Shown: positions 16,234-25,659 of the stretch, piece after piece
Numbering within the stretch: position 1 is the stretch's first letter
How the letters are laid out: every line of letters starts with the position of its first letter
Origin: Bacteroidota bacterium
GTDB taxonomy: Bacteria; Bacteroidota; Bacteroidia; Bacteroidales; JAAYUG01
Assembly: GCA_029571215.1 (NCBI GenBank)
Contig: JAKPTE010000022.1
Span: forward strand, 1-64,000
Length of the DNA: 64,000 nucleotides
Direction: 5' to 3'
Position numbers and translations under genes: made by a program
Notes under the pieces: model-generated
What the model saw: the letters and a program-made list of their open reading frames with translations, nothing else
Database searches by the model: none
What the model was told of the DNA's origin: nothing

Positions 16234-17768
16234 GTGCCCCATGTTTCCCTGTCAAGGCTTCGGTATTGTATTGCTTCGGCCAGGTGTTCGGTTCGTATTT
16301 CCTGGCTTTGATCCAGGTCAGCAATGGTTCTGGCTACCTTTAAAATACGATCATAGGCCCGGGCCGAAAGGCCGAGTCTATCCATAGCATTTTTCAGCAG
16401 GGTCTGACCCTGGGAAGAAAGCTGGCAGTGCCGGCGGATGAGGGAGGTGCTCATCTGTGCATTGCAATGAACCTGTTTGATGCCTCGGAAACGTTCTTCC
16501 TGGATTTTTCTGGCTTTGATCACCCGTTCCCTGATAACGGCACTGCTTTCGCCATTGCGCTGTTCCGAAAGTTTTTCGAACGGCACAGGTACAACTTCGA
16601 TGTGGATATCGATTCGGTCGAGCAGTGGGCCTGAGATACGGTGGATATATTTTTGCCGGATGGCCGGAGAACAGACGCATTCTTTTTCGGGGTGGTTAAA
16701 ATAGCCGCAGGGGCAGGGATTCATAGAGGCTACCAGCATGAAACTGGCAGGGTATGAAACGGAAAATTTAGCCCGCGACACGGTAATCGTTCTGTCTTCG
16801 AGAGGCTGCCGGAGTACTTCAAGGACTGTTCTTCTGAATTCGGGGAGTTCATCGAGAAAGAGCACCCCGTTGTGTGCCAGGGATATTTCTCCGGGCTGGG
16901 GATAAGTACCACCGCCGACAAGTGCTACATCAGAGGTTGTGTGGTGAGGGGCACGAAATGGCCGCATGGTTAGTAAAGCCATATCTTTGCCTATTTTTCC
17001 GGCAACCGAATGGATTTTTGTTGTTTCAAGGGCTTCTTCGAGTGTGAGGGGAGGAATAATGGTGGGAATCCGTTTAGCCAGCATGGTTTTACCTGCTCCG
17101 GGCGGGCCAATCATCAGAATGTTGTGCGATCCGGCAACGGCCACTTCAAGGGCGCGTTTAATATTTTCCTGTCCCCTGACATCTGAAAAGTCACTATCGT
17201 ACTTATTTGCCTGCTGAAAGAATTCTTCCTGTGCGTTGACGATGACCGGAATCAATTCCTTTTCATTGTTCATGAAGGCAATGACATCACTGATATGCTC
17301 CACTCCGTATATGTCAAGGCCGCTGACAACTGCTGCTTCCCGGGCGTTGGCACGGGGCAGGATGCAACCTCTGAATCCGTCTTCTTTGGCCCGGAGTGCC
17401 ATGGGCAGCACTCCTTTTACCGGTTGAATATTTCCGTCGAGAGAAAGCTCTCCCATCATCATATACCGGCTTATTTTATCGGGTTTGATATGTTCTTCGG
17501 CGGCCAAAATAGCGATAGCAATTGGCAGGTCGTATGCTGAACCTTCCTTTCGGATGTCAGCAGGAGCCATATTGATGACCAGCCTCCTCTGGGGCATTTT
17601 GTATCCGGCGGTTTTCAGTGCTGATTCAATTCGTTGCTGGCTTTCCTTGACGGCGTTGTCGGGCAGCCCGACCAGAAAATACTTTGCTCCCTGAGCAGTA
17701 GTGACTTCAATAGTGACGGTTATGGCTTGTATTCCCTGTACTGCAGCAGCAAACGTTTTAACCAGCAT
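16230..17768 (-). CDS. comM: YifB/ComM family Mg-chelatase-like AAA+ ATPase
   Basis: A 512-residue ATPase of the ComM group, which in transformable bacteria is a helicase that promotes branch migration of incoming DNA. Order of parts: N-terminal Lon-protease-like ChlI domain ([19 protein letters not shown] onward, residues 1 to about 165), AAA+ core with Walker [14 protein letters not shown] and Walker [10 protein letters not shown], sensor region [14 protein letters not shown]-like [13 protein letters not shown] with a Cys cluster, and C-terminal Mg_chelatase_C helices. It ends in a 4-bp convergent overlap with the kinase gene and begins 3 bp after gmhA stops, so gmhA-comM are cotranscribed. 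Confidence 0.92.
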   Translation of the reverse strand: MLVKTFAAAVQGIQAITVTIEVTTAQGAKYFLVGLPDNAVKESQQRIESALKTAGYKMPQRRLVINMAPADIRKEGSAYDLPIAIAILAAEEHIKPDKISRYMMMGELSLDGNIQPVKGVLPMALRAKEDGFRGCILPRANAREAAVVSGLDIYGVEHISDVIAFMNNEKELIPVIVNAQEEFFQQANKYDSDFSDVRGQENIKRALEVAVAGSHNILMIGPPGAGKTMLAKRIPTIIPPLTLEEALETTKIHSVAGKIGKDMALLTMRPFRAPHHTTSDVALVGGGTYPQPGEISLAHNGVLFLDELPEFRRTVLEVLRQPLEDRTITVSRAKFSVSYPASFMLVASMNPCPCGYFNHPEKECVCSPAIRQKYIHRISGPLLDRIDIHIEVVPVPFEKLSEQRNGESSAVIRERVIKARKIQEERFRGIKQVHCNAQMSTSLIRRHCQLSSQGQTLLKNAMDRLGLSARAYDRILKVARTIADLDQSQEIRTEHLAEAIQYRSLDRETWGT

Positions 17769-17771
17769 ATA

Positions 17772-18362
17772 TCACAGATGCATTTCAATTATTTCGATCA
17801 GGATATGGATAACCTTAATGTGGATTTCCTGGATTCTGTCGGAATAGCCTTTGTGATCGACACGGATTTCAATGTCGGCAATTCCGGCAAGTTCTCCTCC
17901 GGTTTTACCGGTAAGGGCAACGACTTTCATTCCCTTTTCTTTGGCTATTTCTGAGGCCTTGATAACATTCCCCGACCGTCCGCTCGTGCTGATAGCCAGC
18001 AGCACATCGCCTTTCTGTCCGATGGCTTCGACATACCGTGAAAAAATGCTTTCGAACCCATAATCGTTGGCAGCACAGGTAATATGGGAAGGGTCGGAGA
18101 TGGAAATGGCAGCTACCGCACGGCGGTCTTCACGGAAACGACCGCTCAATTCTTCGGCAAAGTGCATGGCATCGCACATCGAGCCTCCGTTGCCGCAGGA
18201 AATGATCTTGTGTCCTGCAGTGATGGCCTCAGCCATAACTTTTCCGGCCAGTTCAATATGGTGCAGGTTTTTTTCGTCTGCCAGGAACCGGTCGAGCACC
18301 TGTCGGGCCTCTTCAAGAGACTTTCTGATGAGGGGCTGTAATGTCAGATGGGAATGATCCAT
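17772..18362 (-). CDS. gmhA: Phosphoheptose isomerase (SIS domain)
   Basis: Converts sedoheptulose 7-phosphate to D-glycero-heptose 7-phosphate for lipopolysaccharide inner core synthesis. The 196-residue chain has the family's [18 protein letters not shown] motif, the [14 protein letters not shown] segment, the phosphate-binding [13 protein letters not shown] loop and a C-terminal helix with [15 protein letters not shown], which matches the GmhA pattern better than that of the other SIS proteins. Its gene overlaps nothing but is 3 bp from comM, so it is the first gene of that pair. Confidence 0.88.
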   Translation of the reverse strand: MDHSHLTLQPLIRKSLEEARQVLDRFLADEKNLHHIELAGKVMAEAITAGHKIISCGNGGSMCDAMHFAEELSGRFREDRRAVAAISISDPSHITCAANDYGFESIFSRYVEAIGQKGDVLLAISTSGRSGNVIKASEIAKEKGMKVVALTGKTGGELAGIADIEIRVDHKGYSDRIQEIHIKVIHILIEIIEMHL

Positions 18363-18388
18363 ACTTTTTTATGTTAGGAATTCAGCAA

Positions 18389-18396
18389 CGAAAGTA
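18389..18396 (-). promoter_or_regulatory. Putative -7 box for gmhA-comM
   Basis: TACTTTCG on the minus strand is one mismatch from TAnnTTTG and lies about 26 bp before the gmhA ATG. Confidence 0.35.
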
Positions 18397-18637
18397 AAAA
18401 TTCCAGCCCGAACCTCATAGGTACTTTTTGAATTAATACCTAAAATGGGAAAATCTCGCACCGAACTCAGAAATTTTTTTCGTCGATAGTGCCTGATCTG
18501 GCGAATTGCACAGTAAGACAGTTACTTACAATGAAGAAAAAATGAATTTTATACGGCTTGTTTTACGGAGTATCAGTGATTTTGATTGGGGTATTGGTTT
18601 AAAAATGAGTAATCGAGGGAATTTGGTCAGGAATAGA

Positions 18638-18645
18638 TACCTTTG
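18638..18645 (+). promoter_or_regulatory. -7 box of the mutL-rhomboid operon
   Basis: TACCTTTG, an exact TAnnTTTG, lies 16 bp before the ATG at 18662. It decides the start of the first gene, because in-frame upstream ATGs (for example 18506) lie before the promoter. Confidence 0.6.
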
Positions 18646-18661
18646 CATAAAATCGGTGCGT

Positions 18662-18949
18662 ATGAGTTTTTTTTCATTTTTTCAGACCCGGAAGCCCCGG
18701 CAGTTTGATTATACGCCGAGGTATTATGATCCGCAAAAGGAAGCAAGGGAAGAACGGATCAGGCAGATTGAGGCCGAAATAGCTGCTGAGAAGGGGGAGC
18801 ATTCGGAGGAGCATTATACTTCATTGCGAAGGGGTTTTCTGAGGGATGCCAGGGATATAAGGCGGAAGCATGATCTGAATTCAGGGTTCAGGCTGCTGGC
18901 GATTCTTATAATTTTGCTGTTTCTTATTTACATCCTGGTGTACCGGTAG
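18662..18949 (+). CDS. Small tail-anchored protein of unknown function
   Basis: A 95-residue protein starting MSFFSFFQTRKPRQF. The body is highly charged and helical (repeated KEAREERIRQIEAEIAAEK) and the last about 20 residues form one hydrophobic helix (LLAILIILLFLIYILVY), so it should be a C-terminal membrane anchor with the charged part in the cytosol. I chose ATG 18662 because of the -7 box just upstream; a longer frame from 18506 would precede the promoter. It is the first gene of an operon ending in the EEP hydrolase (13 bp to mutL). I do not recognise a characterised family. Confidence 0.7.
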   Translation: MSFFSFFQTRKPRQFDYTPRYYDPQKEAREERIRQIEAEIAAEKGEHSEEHYTSLRRGFLRDARDIRRKHDLNSGFRLLAILIILLFLIYILVYR

Positions 18950-18962
18950 AAAGCAGTATTCT

Positions 18963-20789
18963 ATGCCTGACATTATTCGTTTGTTGCCCGATTCGGTTGC
19001 CAATCAGATTGCTGCGGGAGAGGTTATTCAGCGTCCGGCTTCGGTAGTAAAGGAGTTGCTCGAAAATGCCATTGATGCAGGAGGGAAAAACATTTCGCTG
19101 ATCGTGAAAGATGCAGGTAGAACGCTGATACAGGTTACCGATGACGGAAGCGGTATGTCAGAAACGGATGCGCGGATGGCATTTGAGCGACACGCCACAT
19201 CTAAAATCAGGGAAGCTTCCGACTTGTTCTCAATCCATACCATGGGATTCCGGGGAGAAGCACTCGCATCCATTGCGGCTGTTGCAGAAGTTGTATTGCG
19301 AACGCGTACGAGGGATTCCGAAACCGGAACGGAAGTTCGTATTTCGGGATCCAAATTTCTGGGACAGGAGCCTGTTGCGTGCAATCCGGGCACACAGTTT
19401 CAGGTAAAAAACCTTTTTTTCAATACCCCTGCCCGCAGAAAGTTTCTCAAGTCAGATACCACGGAACAAAAATATATCCTGCAGGAATTTTACAGGGTGG
19501 CGATTCCCTTTCATGATATTTCGTTTGTTGTGATGCACAATAATGCCGAACTGTATAACCTTCCTTCCTCAGGACTTTTACAGCGCATTGTACGGCTGAT
19601 GGGCAAGCAGGCCCTTCAGAATCTGGTAGAGATAAAATCAGAAACCAGTCTTGTTTCTATAAGCGGATATATTGGGAAACCGCAGCTGGCAAAAAAAACA
19701 TACGGAGACCAGTATTTTTTCGTCAACCGGAGGTTTATCCGCCATGGTTATCTTCATAAGGCAGTGGCACAAGCTTATGAAAAGATTCTGCCTTCCGGCG
19801 CCGTTCCCTCGTATTTTATTTTTCTCACCGTTCCTCCCGAAAGTATCGATGTAAATATTCATCCTACGAAGACCGAGGTAAAATTTGAAGATGAACAGGC
19901 AATATGGCAGATTCTTCATGCCAGCGTGCGGGAGGGCCTGGGAAAATTCAATATCATTCCTTCACTTGATTTTGAAGCTAATGCCGGCATTGAAATTCCG
20001 GTGCTGCAAAAAAATACGGAAATACGAACACCTGAAGTACAAATAGATCCGGAGTATAATCCTTTTGAAAAGGAAACGGAACGGGGAAGAACTGCAAAAT
20101 ATGCTTCTTCGCTTCATTCCTCTGAATTGCTCAACTGGGAAAAGGTGTATGCCGGTTTTGAGAAAACACCGGAGGAGGAAGGAAGCGAAGCGGATCTGTT
20201 TCAACAGGAAAACCGGGCAGAACAAATTTCAGGGAAGTTTATCCAGATAAAGGGCAGGTATATTGTAACAGCGGTCAGGTCAGGCCTGATGGTCATTGAC
20301 CAGAAGAGAGCGCACGAACGGATATTATACGAGCGCTACCTGGAAGGTCTGAAAAGTCAGCAGACAGCATCCCAGCAGGAATTGTTTCCACGTCAGATAT
20401 CACTAACAACGGACGAATACCGTTTTCTTCTGCCCATGCTGCAGGGTCTGCAGTCAGCCGGAATTGATCTGAGGGATTTTGGCAACGGTTCGGTGGTCCT
20501 GTATGGCTGTCCTCCGGAATGGAAAGGGAATGATCCGGAGGAGATGATACGGTTGTTCCTTCATATGCTCCGGGAAGAGGAAGGAGATCCGGAGCTGATT
20601 GGCAGGGAAAGAATAGCAGAAAACCTGGCAAAAGCGACAGCCATTCCCTACGGCAAAGTGCTTTCCCAGGAAGAGATGAACCTGATGACTGATCAGTTGT
20701 TTGCCTGTTCCAATCCAAGTTTTTCGTTTGATGGCCGAGCTATACTGACCATCATTTCGCTGGATGAAATCGAAAAAAAACTTCGCTGA
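18963..20789 (+). CDS. mutL: DNA mismatch repair protein MutL
   Basis: MutL couples MutS mismatch recognition to excision. The 608-residue chain has the GHKL ATPase motifs ENAIDAGGKN, DDGSGMSETDARMAFERHATSKI and TMGFRGEALASIA, then the transducer domain and a low-conservation linker (about 335-415) before the C-terminal dimerisation domain. In endonucleolytic MutL proteins the metal site begins DQHA-x2-E-x4-E; here residues 446-457 are DQKRAHERILYE, keeping D, E and E but replacing His by Lys. The other metal-site motifs (CPHGRP) appear degenerate as CSNPSFSFDGRA. Second gene of the operon. Confidence 0.93.
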   Translation: MPDIIRLLPDSVANQIAAGEVIQRPASVVKELLENAIDAGGKNISLIVKDAGRTLIQVTDDGSGMSETDARMAFERHATSKIREASDLFSIHTMGFRGEALASIAAVAEVVLRTRTRDSETGTEVRISGSKFLGQEPVACNPGTQFQVKNLFFNTPARRKFLKSDTTEQKYILQEFYRVAIPFHDISFVVMHNNAELYNLPSSGLLQRIVRLMGKQALQNLVEIKSETSLVSISGYIGKPQLAKKTYGDQYFFVNRRFIRHGYLHKAVAQAYEKILPSGAVPSYFIFLTVPPESIDVNIHPTKTEVKFEDEQAIWQILHASVREGLGKFNIIPSLDFEANAGIEIPVLQKNTEIRTPEVQIDPEYNPFEKETERGRTAKYASSLHSSELLNWEKVYAGFEKTPEEEGSEADLFQQENRAEQISGKFIQIKGRYIVTAVRSGLMVIDQKRAHERILYERYLEGLKSQQTASQQELFPRQISLTTDEYRFLLPMLQGLQSAGIDLRDFGNGSVVLYGCPPEWKGNDPEEMIRLFLHMLREEEGDPELIGRERIAENLAKATAIPYGKVLSQEEMNLMTDQLFACSNPSFSFDGRAILTIISLDEIEKKLR

Positions 20790-20852
20790 AACATTCGTGT
20801 TGCGGGGAGTTATTAAGATGAGTATTTTCGCAAATTGTTTTATCGGAAAAGA

Positions 20853-21662
20853 ATGAGGAATATTACCCCTGTCGTTAAAAACCTGATCCTGATCAATGTT
20901 GTATTGTTCATTGCGCAGTGGGGAGCAGGTATGTTGTACCATAATCCGGATTTTCTGATCAATCTCCTGGGGCTTCACTATTGGAAATCAGCGTATTTTA
21001 AGCCGCTTCAGCTGGTAACCCATATGTTTATGCACGGAGGGCTGGCGCATATTTTTTTCAACATGTTTGCCCTCTGGATGTTTGGTCCGGTTCTTGAGCA
21101 GGTATGGGGCGGGAAGCGTTTTTTCATTTATTACATGATTACAGGACTGGGCGCTGCTTCGCTTCATCTGCTGGTCAATCATTTTCAGATTCAGGCCATG
21201 GTGAACGAGATGAACCGCTTCATGGCCGGTAATCCCACGCCGGCGGGGTTTGCCGATCTGATCCAAAGGCAATTTCCGGCATACTACACGCAGGTTTATG
21301 ATAAGCTGATAACCTACTGGTCAGCCGATCCGTCGAATCCTGTTTACCTTGAAAGAGCGCGCTCTTTTTTCAATGATCTGCTTACTTTCCGGATGGACAT
21401 TCCTACCGTTGGGGCTTCAGGAGCAATTTTTGGTGTTCTTCTCGCTTTCGGAATGCTGTTTCCCAATACCCAGCTCATGTTGCTTTTCCCTCCGATACCA
21501 ATGAAGGCAAAATATTTTGTTATTTTGTACGGTATTCTGGAATTGTATCTGGGAATTACACAGCCGGGCAGTCAGGTAGCTCATTTTGCTCATCTGGGCG
21601 GCATGATTTTTGGATTTATTCTGATCAAGATCTGGAAAGCCGACAGAAAAACGTTTTACTGA
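20853..21662 (+). CDS. Rhomboid-family intramembrane serine protease 1
   Basis: A six-helix-type rhomboid of 269 aa from the ATG at 20853; an in-frame TTG at 20835 would add six residues. The catalytic features are clear: HGGLAHIFFNMFALWMFG (helix 2 with H and N), TVGASGAIFG (the nucleophile Ser in GASG) and HFAHLGGMIFGFI (catalytic His). A polar loop of about 70 residues separates helices 3 and 4. Such enzymes cleave transmembrane substrates within the inner membrane; the substrate is unknown. It lies between mutL and a second rhomboid gene 3 bp downstream. Confidence 0.9.
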   Translation: MRNITPVVKNLILINVVLFIAQWGAGMLYHNPDFLINLLGLHYWKSAYFKPLQLVTHMFMHGGLAHIFFNMFALWMFGPVLEQVWGGKRFFIYYMITGLGAASLHLLVNHFQIQAMVNEMNRFMAGNPTPAGFADLIQRQFPAYYTQVYDKLITYWSADPSNPVYLERARSFFNDLLTFRMDIPTVGASGAIFGVLLAFGMLFPNTQLMLLFPPIPMKAKYFVILYGILELYLGITQPGSQVAHFAHLGGMIFGFILIKIWKADRKTFY

Positions 21663-21665
21663 CCT

Positions 21666-22586
21666 ATGAACCTTTGGGAAGAAATTAAGGAATCATTCCG
21701 CAGGGGTAGTTCTCTTACCCGGATTATCTATATTAATCTGGGGGTTTTTATTGTTGTGCGGTTAGGGTACACATTGTATGCCCTTTTCAGCGGAAATCTC
21801 CTGGGAGGACCTGCCATCCGGAAAAGCTTTGATCACAATGTAATGGAGTACCTTATGCTTCCGGCCAATCCGACCACCTTGCTTTTCCGACCATGGACGC
21901 TTATCACGTACATGTTTCTTCACTTTGATTTTCTGCATATTCTTTTCAATCTGCTCTGGTTATACTGGTTTGGAAGGGTATTTCTCATGTATTACGACCA
22001 GAAGAAGCTGCTTACCGTATATTTGTTAGGCGGTCTGGCCGGGGCTTTTCTGTTTGTTTTGTCCTATTCTTTCCTTCCGGCACTTGCCCCCTTTGCCGCT
22101 TCTTCGTGGGCATTGGGTGCTTCAGCTGCTGTTATGGCCGTGGCCATAGCGATTTCTTTCCTGGTACCTGATTATACATTCTACCTGATTTTTATCGGGC
22201 CGGTGCGCATCAAATACATTGCCCTGTTTTTCATTCTTACGGATCTGATATTTATTCCGGTTGACGGAAATCCGGGCGGTCATATTGCCCATCTGGGAGG
22301 AGCTTTTTACGGGATTCTGTATGCCTGGCAATACAGGAGGGGTAGAAATCCGGGTCGCATGTTTTCGCGTTTTATGGATTCGGTCTTTTCGTTTGTTGCT
22401 GCACCGTTCAGGCGAAAACCTAAAGTGCATGTGGCCTACAAAAGAACGGAAGATGATATGGAATATAACCGGAGAAAAGCCGATGAACAGGCTGAAATTG
22501 ACCGGATTCTGGACAAAATTTCAAAGGGTGGTTACGAAAGCCTTACCCGCGAAGAGAAGGAAAAGCTTTTCCGGATGGGGAAATAA
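21666..22586 (+). CDS. Rhomboid-family intramembrane serine protease 2
   Basis: A 306-residue protein with an N-terminal cytosolic segment, six transmembrane helices and a long charged cytosolic tail. The rhomboid active site reads HILFNLLWLYWFG, LGASAAVMAVA (nucleophile Ser) and GGHIAHLGGAFYG (catalytic His). The tail (KRTEDDMEYNRRKADEQAE to the end) is helical and ends LTREEKEKLFRMGK, a small domain found after rhomboids in this phylum. Tandem rhomboids with different loop structures may have separate substrates. The stop is 14 bp before the EEP hydrolase start. Confidence 0.9.
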   Translation: MNLWEEIKESFRRGSSLTRIIYINLGVFIVVRLGYTLYALFSGNLLGGPAIRKSFDHNVMEYLMLPANPTTLLFRPWTLITYMFLHFDFLHILFNLLWLYWFGRVFLMYYDQKKLLTVYLLGGLAGAFLFVLSYSFLPALAPFAASSWALGASAAVMAVAIAISFLVPDYTFYLIFIGPVRIKYIALFFILTDLIFIPVDGNPGGHIAHLGGAFYGILYAWQYRRGRNPGRMFSRFMDSVFSFVAAPFRRKPKVHVAYKRTEDDMEYNRRKADEQAEIDRILDKISKGGYESLTREEKEKLFRMGK

Positions 22587-22600
22587 TCAAATTTTTATCT

Positions 22601-23761
22601 GTGTTGCGGTTTCTCAGGCATATTCTCATTTACATCAATGTTCTCCTTGCGTTGCTTCTGCTCGCCTCGGTGCTTTCGCCCCTTGTTTCTCCCGGTTTTT
22701 TGAGGGTAGCGCCATTTCTGGGATTGATGTTCCCTTTCCTACTGATGATAAATGCTTTTTTTGTTATTTATTGGGCTGTTTCAAGACGTCTGGCACTGTT
22801 TATTTCTTTGGCTGTCATGCTGACAGGTTTGGCCCAGGTTAAACGTTTTGTCAGAATACCCATATCTAAGATAATTCGGAAAGAAAGTAATGCAGGTGAA
22901 AAATTGTTTTCCGGCGACAGCCTTAGAATTCTGACGTACAATGTGCGGGCTTTTAACCTGTATGACTGGGCTCATAACAAGGATGCATCCATAGGTATAC
23001 TGCATTTTGTCGATTCACTGCGGGCTGATGTTCTCTGTTTTCAGGAGTTTTATTCCCGTGCCGAAAGCCGGCTTACCCTGAAAGAAATACCCCAGGGAAC
23101 TTCTCCGGCTCCTCATGCCTATTTTTATTATTATTTTACCGATCATCAGGGAGGGCGATACGGTATAGCCACGTACAGCCGATATCCGATCTTGAGGAAA
23201 GGGGCAATACGGTTTGAGAATACTTACAATGTATGCATTTACACCGATATCCTGTTCGGAAAGGATACCATCAGGGTTTACAATGCTCATCTCCAATCGG
23301 TACGTTTCAGGAAGGCAAATTATGATTTTCTGGATACCCTTCGGTTAACTTATTCAAACCGACATCTGCGGGAAGCAAAAGACATTTACAGCAAGCTCCG
23401 GGAAGCTTATCTCAAGCGTTCGGATCAGGTAAATCAGATTGCGCGCCACATAGCGTCGTGCGTATATCCGGTTATTGTTTGCGGCGATCTGAATGATACG
23501 CCGGTTTCTTACACATACCGCATCATACGGGGCAGGCTGGTTGATACCTTTACCGAGGCCGGGGAAGGGTTATCCTATACCTACAATCTTCCATACTGGC
23601 CTTTTTTCCGTATCGACTATATTCTGAGTGATCCAATTTTCAAAGTGGCTAAACTGAAAACCCCCCGGATTCCTTATTCAGATCATTTTCCTGTGCTGGC
23701 CACTCTTATTTTACCAGGGGGAAAGGCAGATTCTGCAAATCAACGTTTCCGCCCGAAATAA
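22601..23761 (+). CDS. Membrane-anchored endonuclease/exonuclease/phosphatase-family hydrolase
   Basis: The chain starts at GTG (22601), 14 bp after the rhomboid stop. Residues 1 to about 90 hold two or three transmembrane helices; residues about 108-386 are an EEP-fold domain with LRILTYNVRAFN, CFQEFYSR (metal Glu), YNAHLQSVRF, VICGDLNDTPVSYTY and SDHFPVLATL (catalytic His). The domain would face the periplasm. This family includes nucleases and phosphoinositide- or lipid-phosphatases, so the substrate is not predictable. The 3' end overlaps the convergent threonine dehydratase gene by 56 bp. Confidence 0.82.
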   Translation: MLRFLRHILIYINVLLALLLLASVLSPLVSPGFLRVAPFLGLMFPFLLMINAFFVIYWAVSRRLALFISLAVMLTGLAQVKRFVRIPISKIIRKESNAGEKLFSGDSLRILTYNVRAFNLYDWAHNKDASIGILHFVDSLRADVLCFQEFYSRAESRLTLKEIPQGTSPAPHAYFYYYFTDHQGGRYGIATYSRYPILRKGAIRFENTYNVCIYTDILFGKDTIRVYNAHLQSVRFRKANYDFLDTLRLTYSNRHLREAKDIYSKLREAYLKRSDQVNQIARHIASCVYPVIVCGDLNDTPVSYTYRIIRGRLVDTFTEAGEGLSYTYNLPYWPFFRIDYILSDPIFKVAKLKTPRIPYSDHFPVLATLILPGGKADSANQRFRPK

Positions 23762-24668
23762 TGATTCCGACTCTTGAAAAGTTTTCCCTGAAATACCGGG
23801 AATGTTCAAGGATAATGGCCAGGGCGACGGCAGAGGAAGGTTCTGCAATAATTTTCATTCGTTCCCAGATAAGGCGCATGGCCCGAACGATATTTTCCTC
23901 AGAGGCTGTGAGGATGGTGGTGTTATGGGAAGAAAGTATTGCAAAGGTGATGGATCCGAGCGAGGTAAGCAGACCGTCGGCAATTGTGCTGGGGTTGAGA
24001 GAGGGAATGATTCTGCCTTCGCGCAGGGAACGCATGGCATCATCGGCCATGGCGGGTTCGGCACCGATAACATGAATGTCCGGTTTCAGACTTTTTGCAC
24101 AGATTGTCGTTCCGCTGAGAAGACCTCCTCCTCCAACCGGTGCAATGACCGCATCCAGACCGGGAACATCCTGCAGCAATTCAAGCGATGCGGTGCCCTG
24201 GCCTGCTATGACCAAAGGATTGTTATAGGGATGTATGAAAGCTGCGCCTGTTTGTTCGACTACCTGATTCAGTGTTGATTCACGGGCTTCCAGGGTAGGT
24301 TCGCAGAACGTGATGATCCCTCCGTAGGCTTCCACTGCTGCTTTCTTAATGGCAGGAGCCGTGCGGGGCATGACGATGTAAGACGGTACGCCACGCTGCG
24401 ATGCGGCCAGGGCAAGTGCAGCCGCATGATTTCCCGAAGAATGCGTGGCTACCCCACCGGCAATTTCTTCGTTCTTCATGGAGAGCACTGCATTGGAAGC
24501 TCCCCGGAATTTGAATGCACCAACTTTCTGGAAATTTTCGCATTTAAAAAATATGCTTACACCACAGATCGAATCAATCCCCCTGCAGGTCATTACAGGG
24601 GTTCTGTGAATCACCTTCCGTATGCGTTCATGGGCCTGTTCTATGTCATGAATGTCGGGCAGTTCCAT
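23706..24668 (-). CDS. Threonine dehydratase / serine racemase-like PLP enzyme
   Basis: A 320-residue fold-type II PLP enzyme. The PLP lysine is in VGAFKFRGASNA, the phosphate-binding glycine loop is APVGGGGLLSG, and SSGNHAAALALAA is the substrate-binding Asn loop. The length, without the C-terminal ACT-like regulatory domain, indicates the catabolic/short form: it deaminates L-threonine or L-serine, or racemises serine. The C-terminal end is in the 56-bp overlap with the EEP gene. The gene is followed by a CarboxypepD_reg-like protein gene on the same strand, upstream by 21 bp. Confidence 0.88.
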   Translation of the reverse strand: MELPDIHDIEQAHERIRKVIHRTPVMTCRGIDSICGVSIFFKCENFQKVGAFKFRGASNAVLSMKNEEIAGGVATHSSGNHAAALALAASQRGVPSYIVMPRTAPAIKKAAVEAYGGIITFCEPTLEARESTLNQVVEQTGAAFIHPYNNPLVIAGQGTASLELLQDVPGLDAVIAPVGGGGLLSGTTICAKSLKPDIHVIGAEPAMADDAMRSLREGRIIPSLNPSTIADGLLTSLGSITFAILSSHNTTILTASEENIVRAMRLIWERMKIIAEPSSAVALAIILEHSRYFRENFSRVGIIISGGNVDLQNLPFPLVK

Positions 24669-24689
24669 ACAGGAGGAATAAGCAAACTC

Positions 24690-25502
24690 TTATTTATTCT
24701 TGCCTTTAATACGTTTGTATTGCTCAAAATTATGAAGCGTAGCTATCATGATATCATAGTGGTTGGTGTTGAGCAAAAAATCCCTGCTGAAATTGCAGTA
24801 GCGCATAAATTCATAGAGTTCGTCTCCCTGAAGTCCCGTCAGACGGCTTACAATAACCGGATTGAACTTATCGTCCATGATGCGCTGTTCGCGCAGCTTC
24901 TTATACAATTCCTGGCGTTGCATTTCCAGGCGTTGTTCAGGACTGGGGAAATTCAGCGGAATGCCGGTTCTTACCGGTGCCGATTTCATTGCAGTATCGC
25001 GAGCCATTTGCCTGAATTGTTGTTGCATTTCTCTCACTTCCTTATCCGGAAGTTCGGTAGATATGAATTTTCTTCGGAACTGATCATAATTACCCAGGGT
25101 ATTGATCCGGACTTCGTTAATCAGGTAAATTTTTTGTTTCATCAGAATATCCATTCTGACGTATCCTTTGAGTGAATCCGGTACCAAATAATACTGATCA
25201 AAGTAACCGATGGAAGAAACGCGCAAAAGGTCGCCGTGCATAACCGGCAAGCGGAATATACCCGAGGTATCGCTGATTCCGCCTCTGAAAGTACGCAGGT
25301 TGATAATATGGGCGAATGGTATGGGTTTTTGGGTGGATTCATCGAGAAGCTGCACGGAAAGAATAATGATCGAGTCAGAATTCCCGGTGTAGTACTGTTG
25401 GGAGAATAAAGGGAAAGACAGCCATAATACAGACTGAAACAACAGGATTTTCTGTTTTCCGGAACAGAGGGAAATGATATTCCAAACTGCTTGCTTCAAC
25501 AA
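24690..25502 (-). CDS. Secreted protein with CarboxypepD_reg-like domain
   Basis: A 270-residue protein with an N-terminal basic segment and a hydrophobic helix (ILLFQSVLWLSFPLFSQ), read as a signal peptide with cleavage near SQQY. Residues about 45-130 form a beta-sandwich of the carboxypeptidase-regulatory-like type (SVQLLDESTQKPIPFAHIINL, GGISDTSGIFRLPV), the same fold used as the N-terminal plug-proximal domain of TonB receptors. The rest is polar, helical and Arg/Gln-rich. These stand-alone forms are common in Bacteroidota and their function is mostly unknown. Confidence 0.7.
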   Translation of the reverse strand: MLKQAVWNIISLCSGKQKILLFQSVLWLSFPLFSQQYYTGNSDSIIILSVQLLDESTQKPIPFAHIINLRTFRGGISDTSGIFRLPVMHGDLLRVSSIGYFDQYYLVPDSLKGYVRMDILMKQKIYLINEVRINTLGNYDQFRRKFISTELPDKEVREMQQQFRQMARDTAMKSAPVRTGIPLNFPSPEQRLEMQRQELYKKLREQRIMDDKFNPVIVSRLTGLQGDELYEFMRYCNFSRDFLLNTNHYDIMIATLHNFEQYKRIKGKNK

Positions 25503-25659
25503 TCAAAAGATGTTTTATAACCTCACATGTTTTCTTTCATATCAGCTGCTTTTATCAGAAATTAGCCGACAGATTTCCGCGGTGAATTTACAAACCTTTT
25601 TTTTAAACCGGCATTTACCCGTGAAAATTCAGGAATATTAACAATTAAATTTTCTGATT

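Noticed and set aside
18506-18661. 52-residue N-terminal extension of the small tail-anchored protein
   Set aside because: A TAnnTTTG box at 18638-18645 lies within it, and the sequence has no conserved character; the ATG at 18662 is better.
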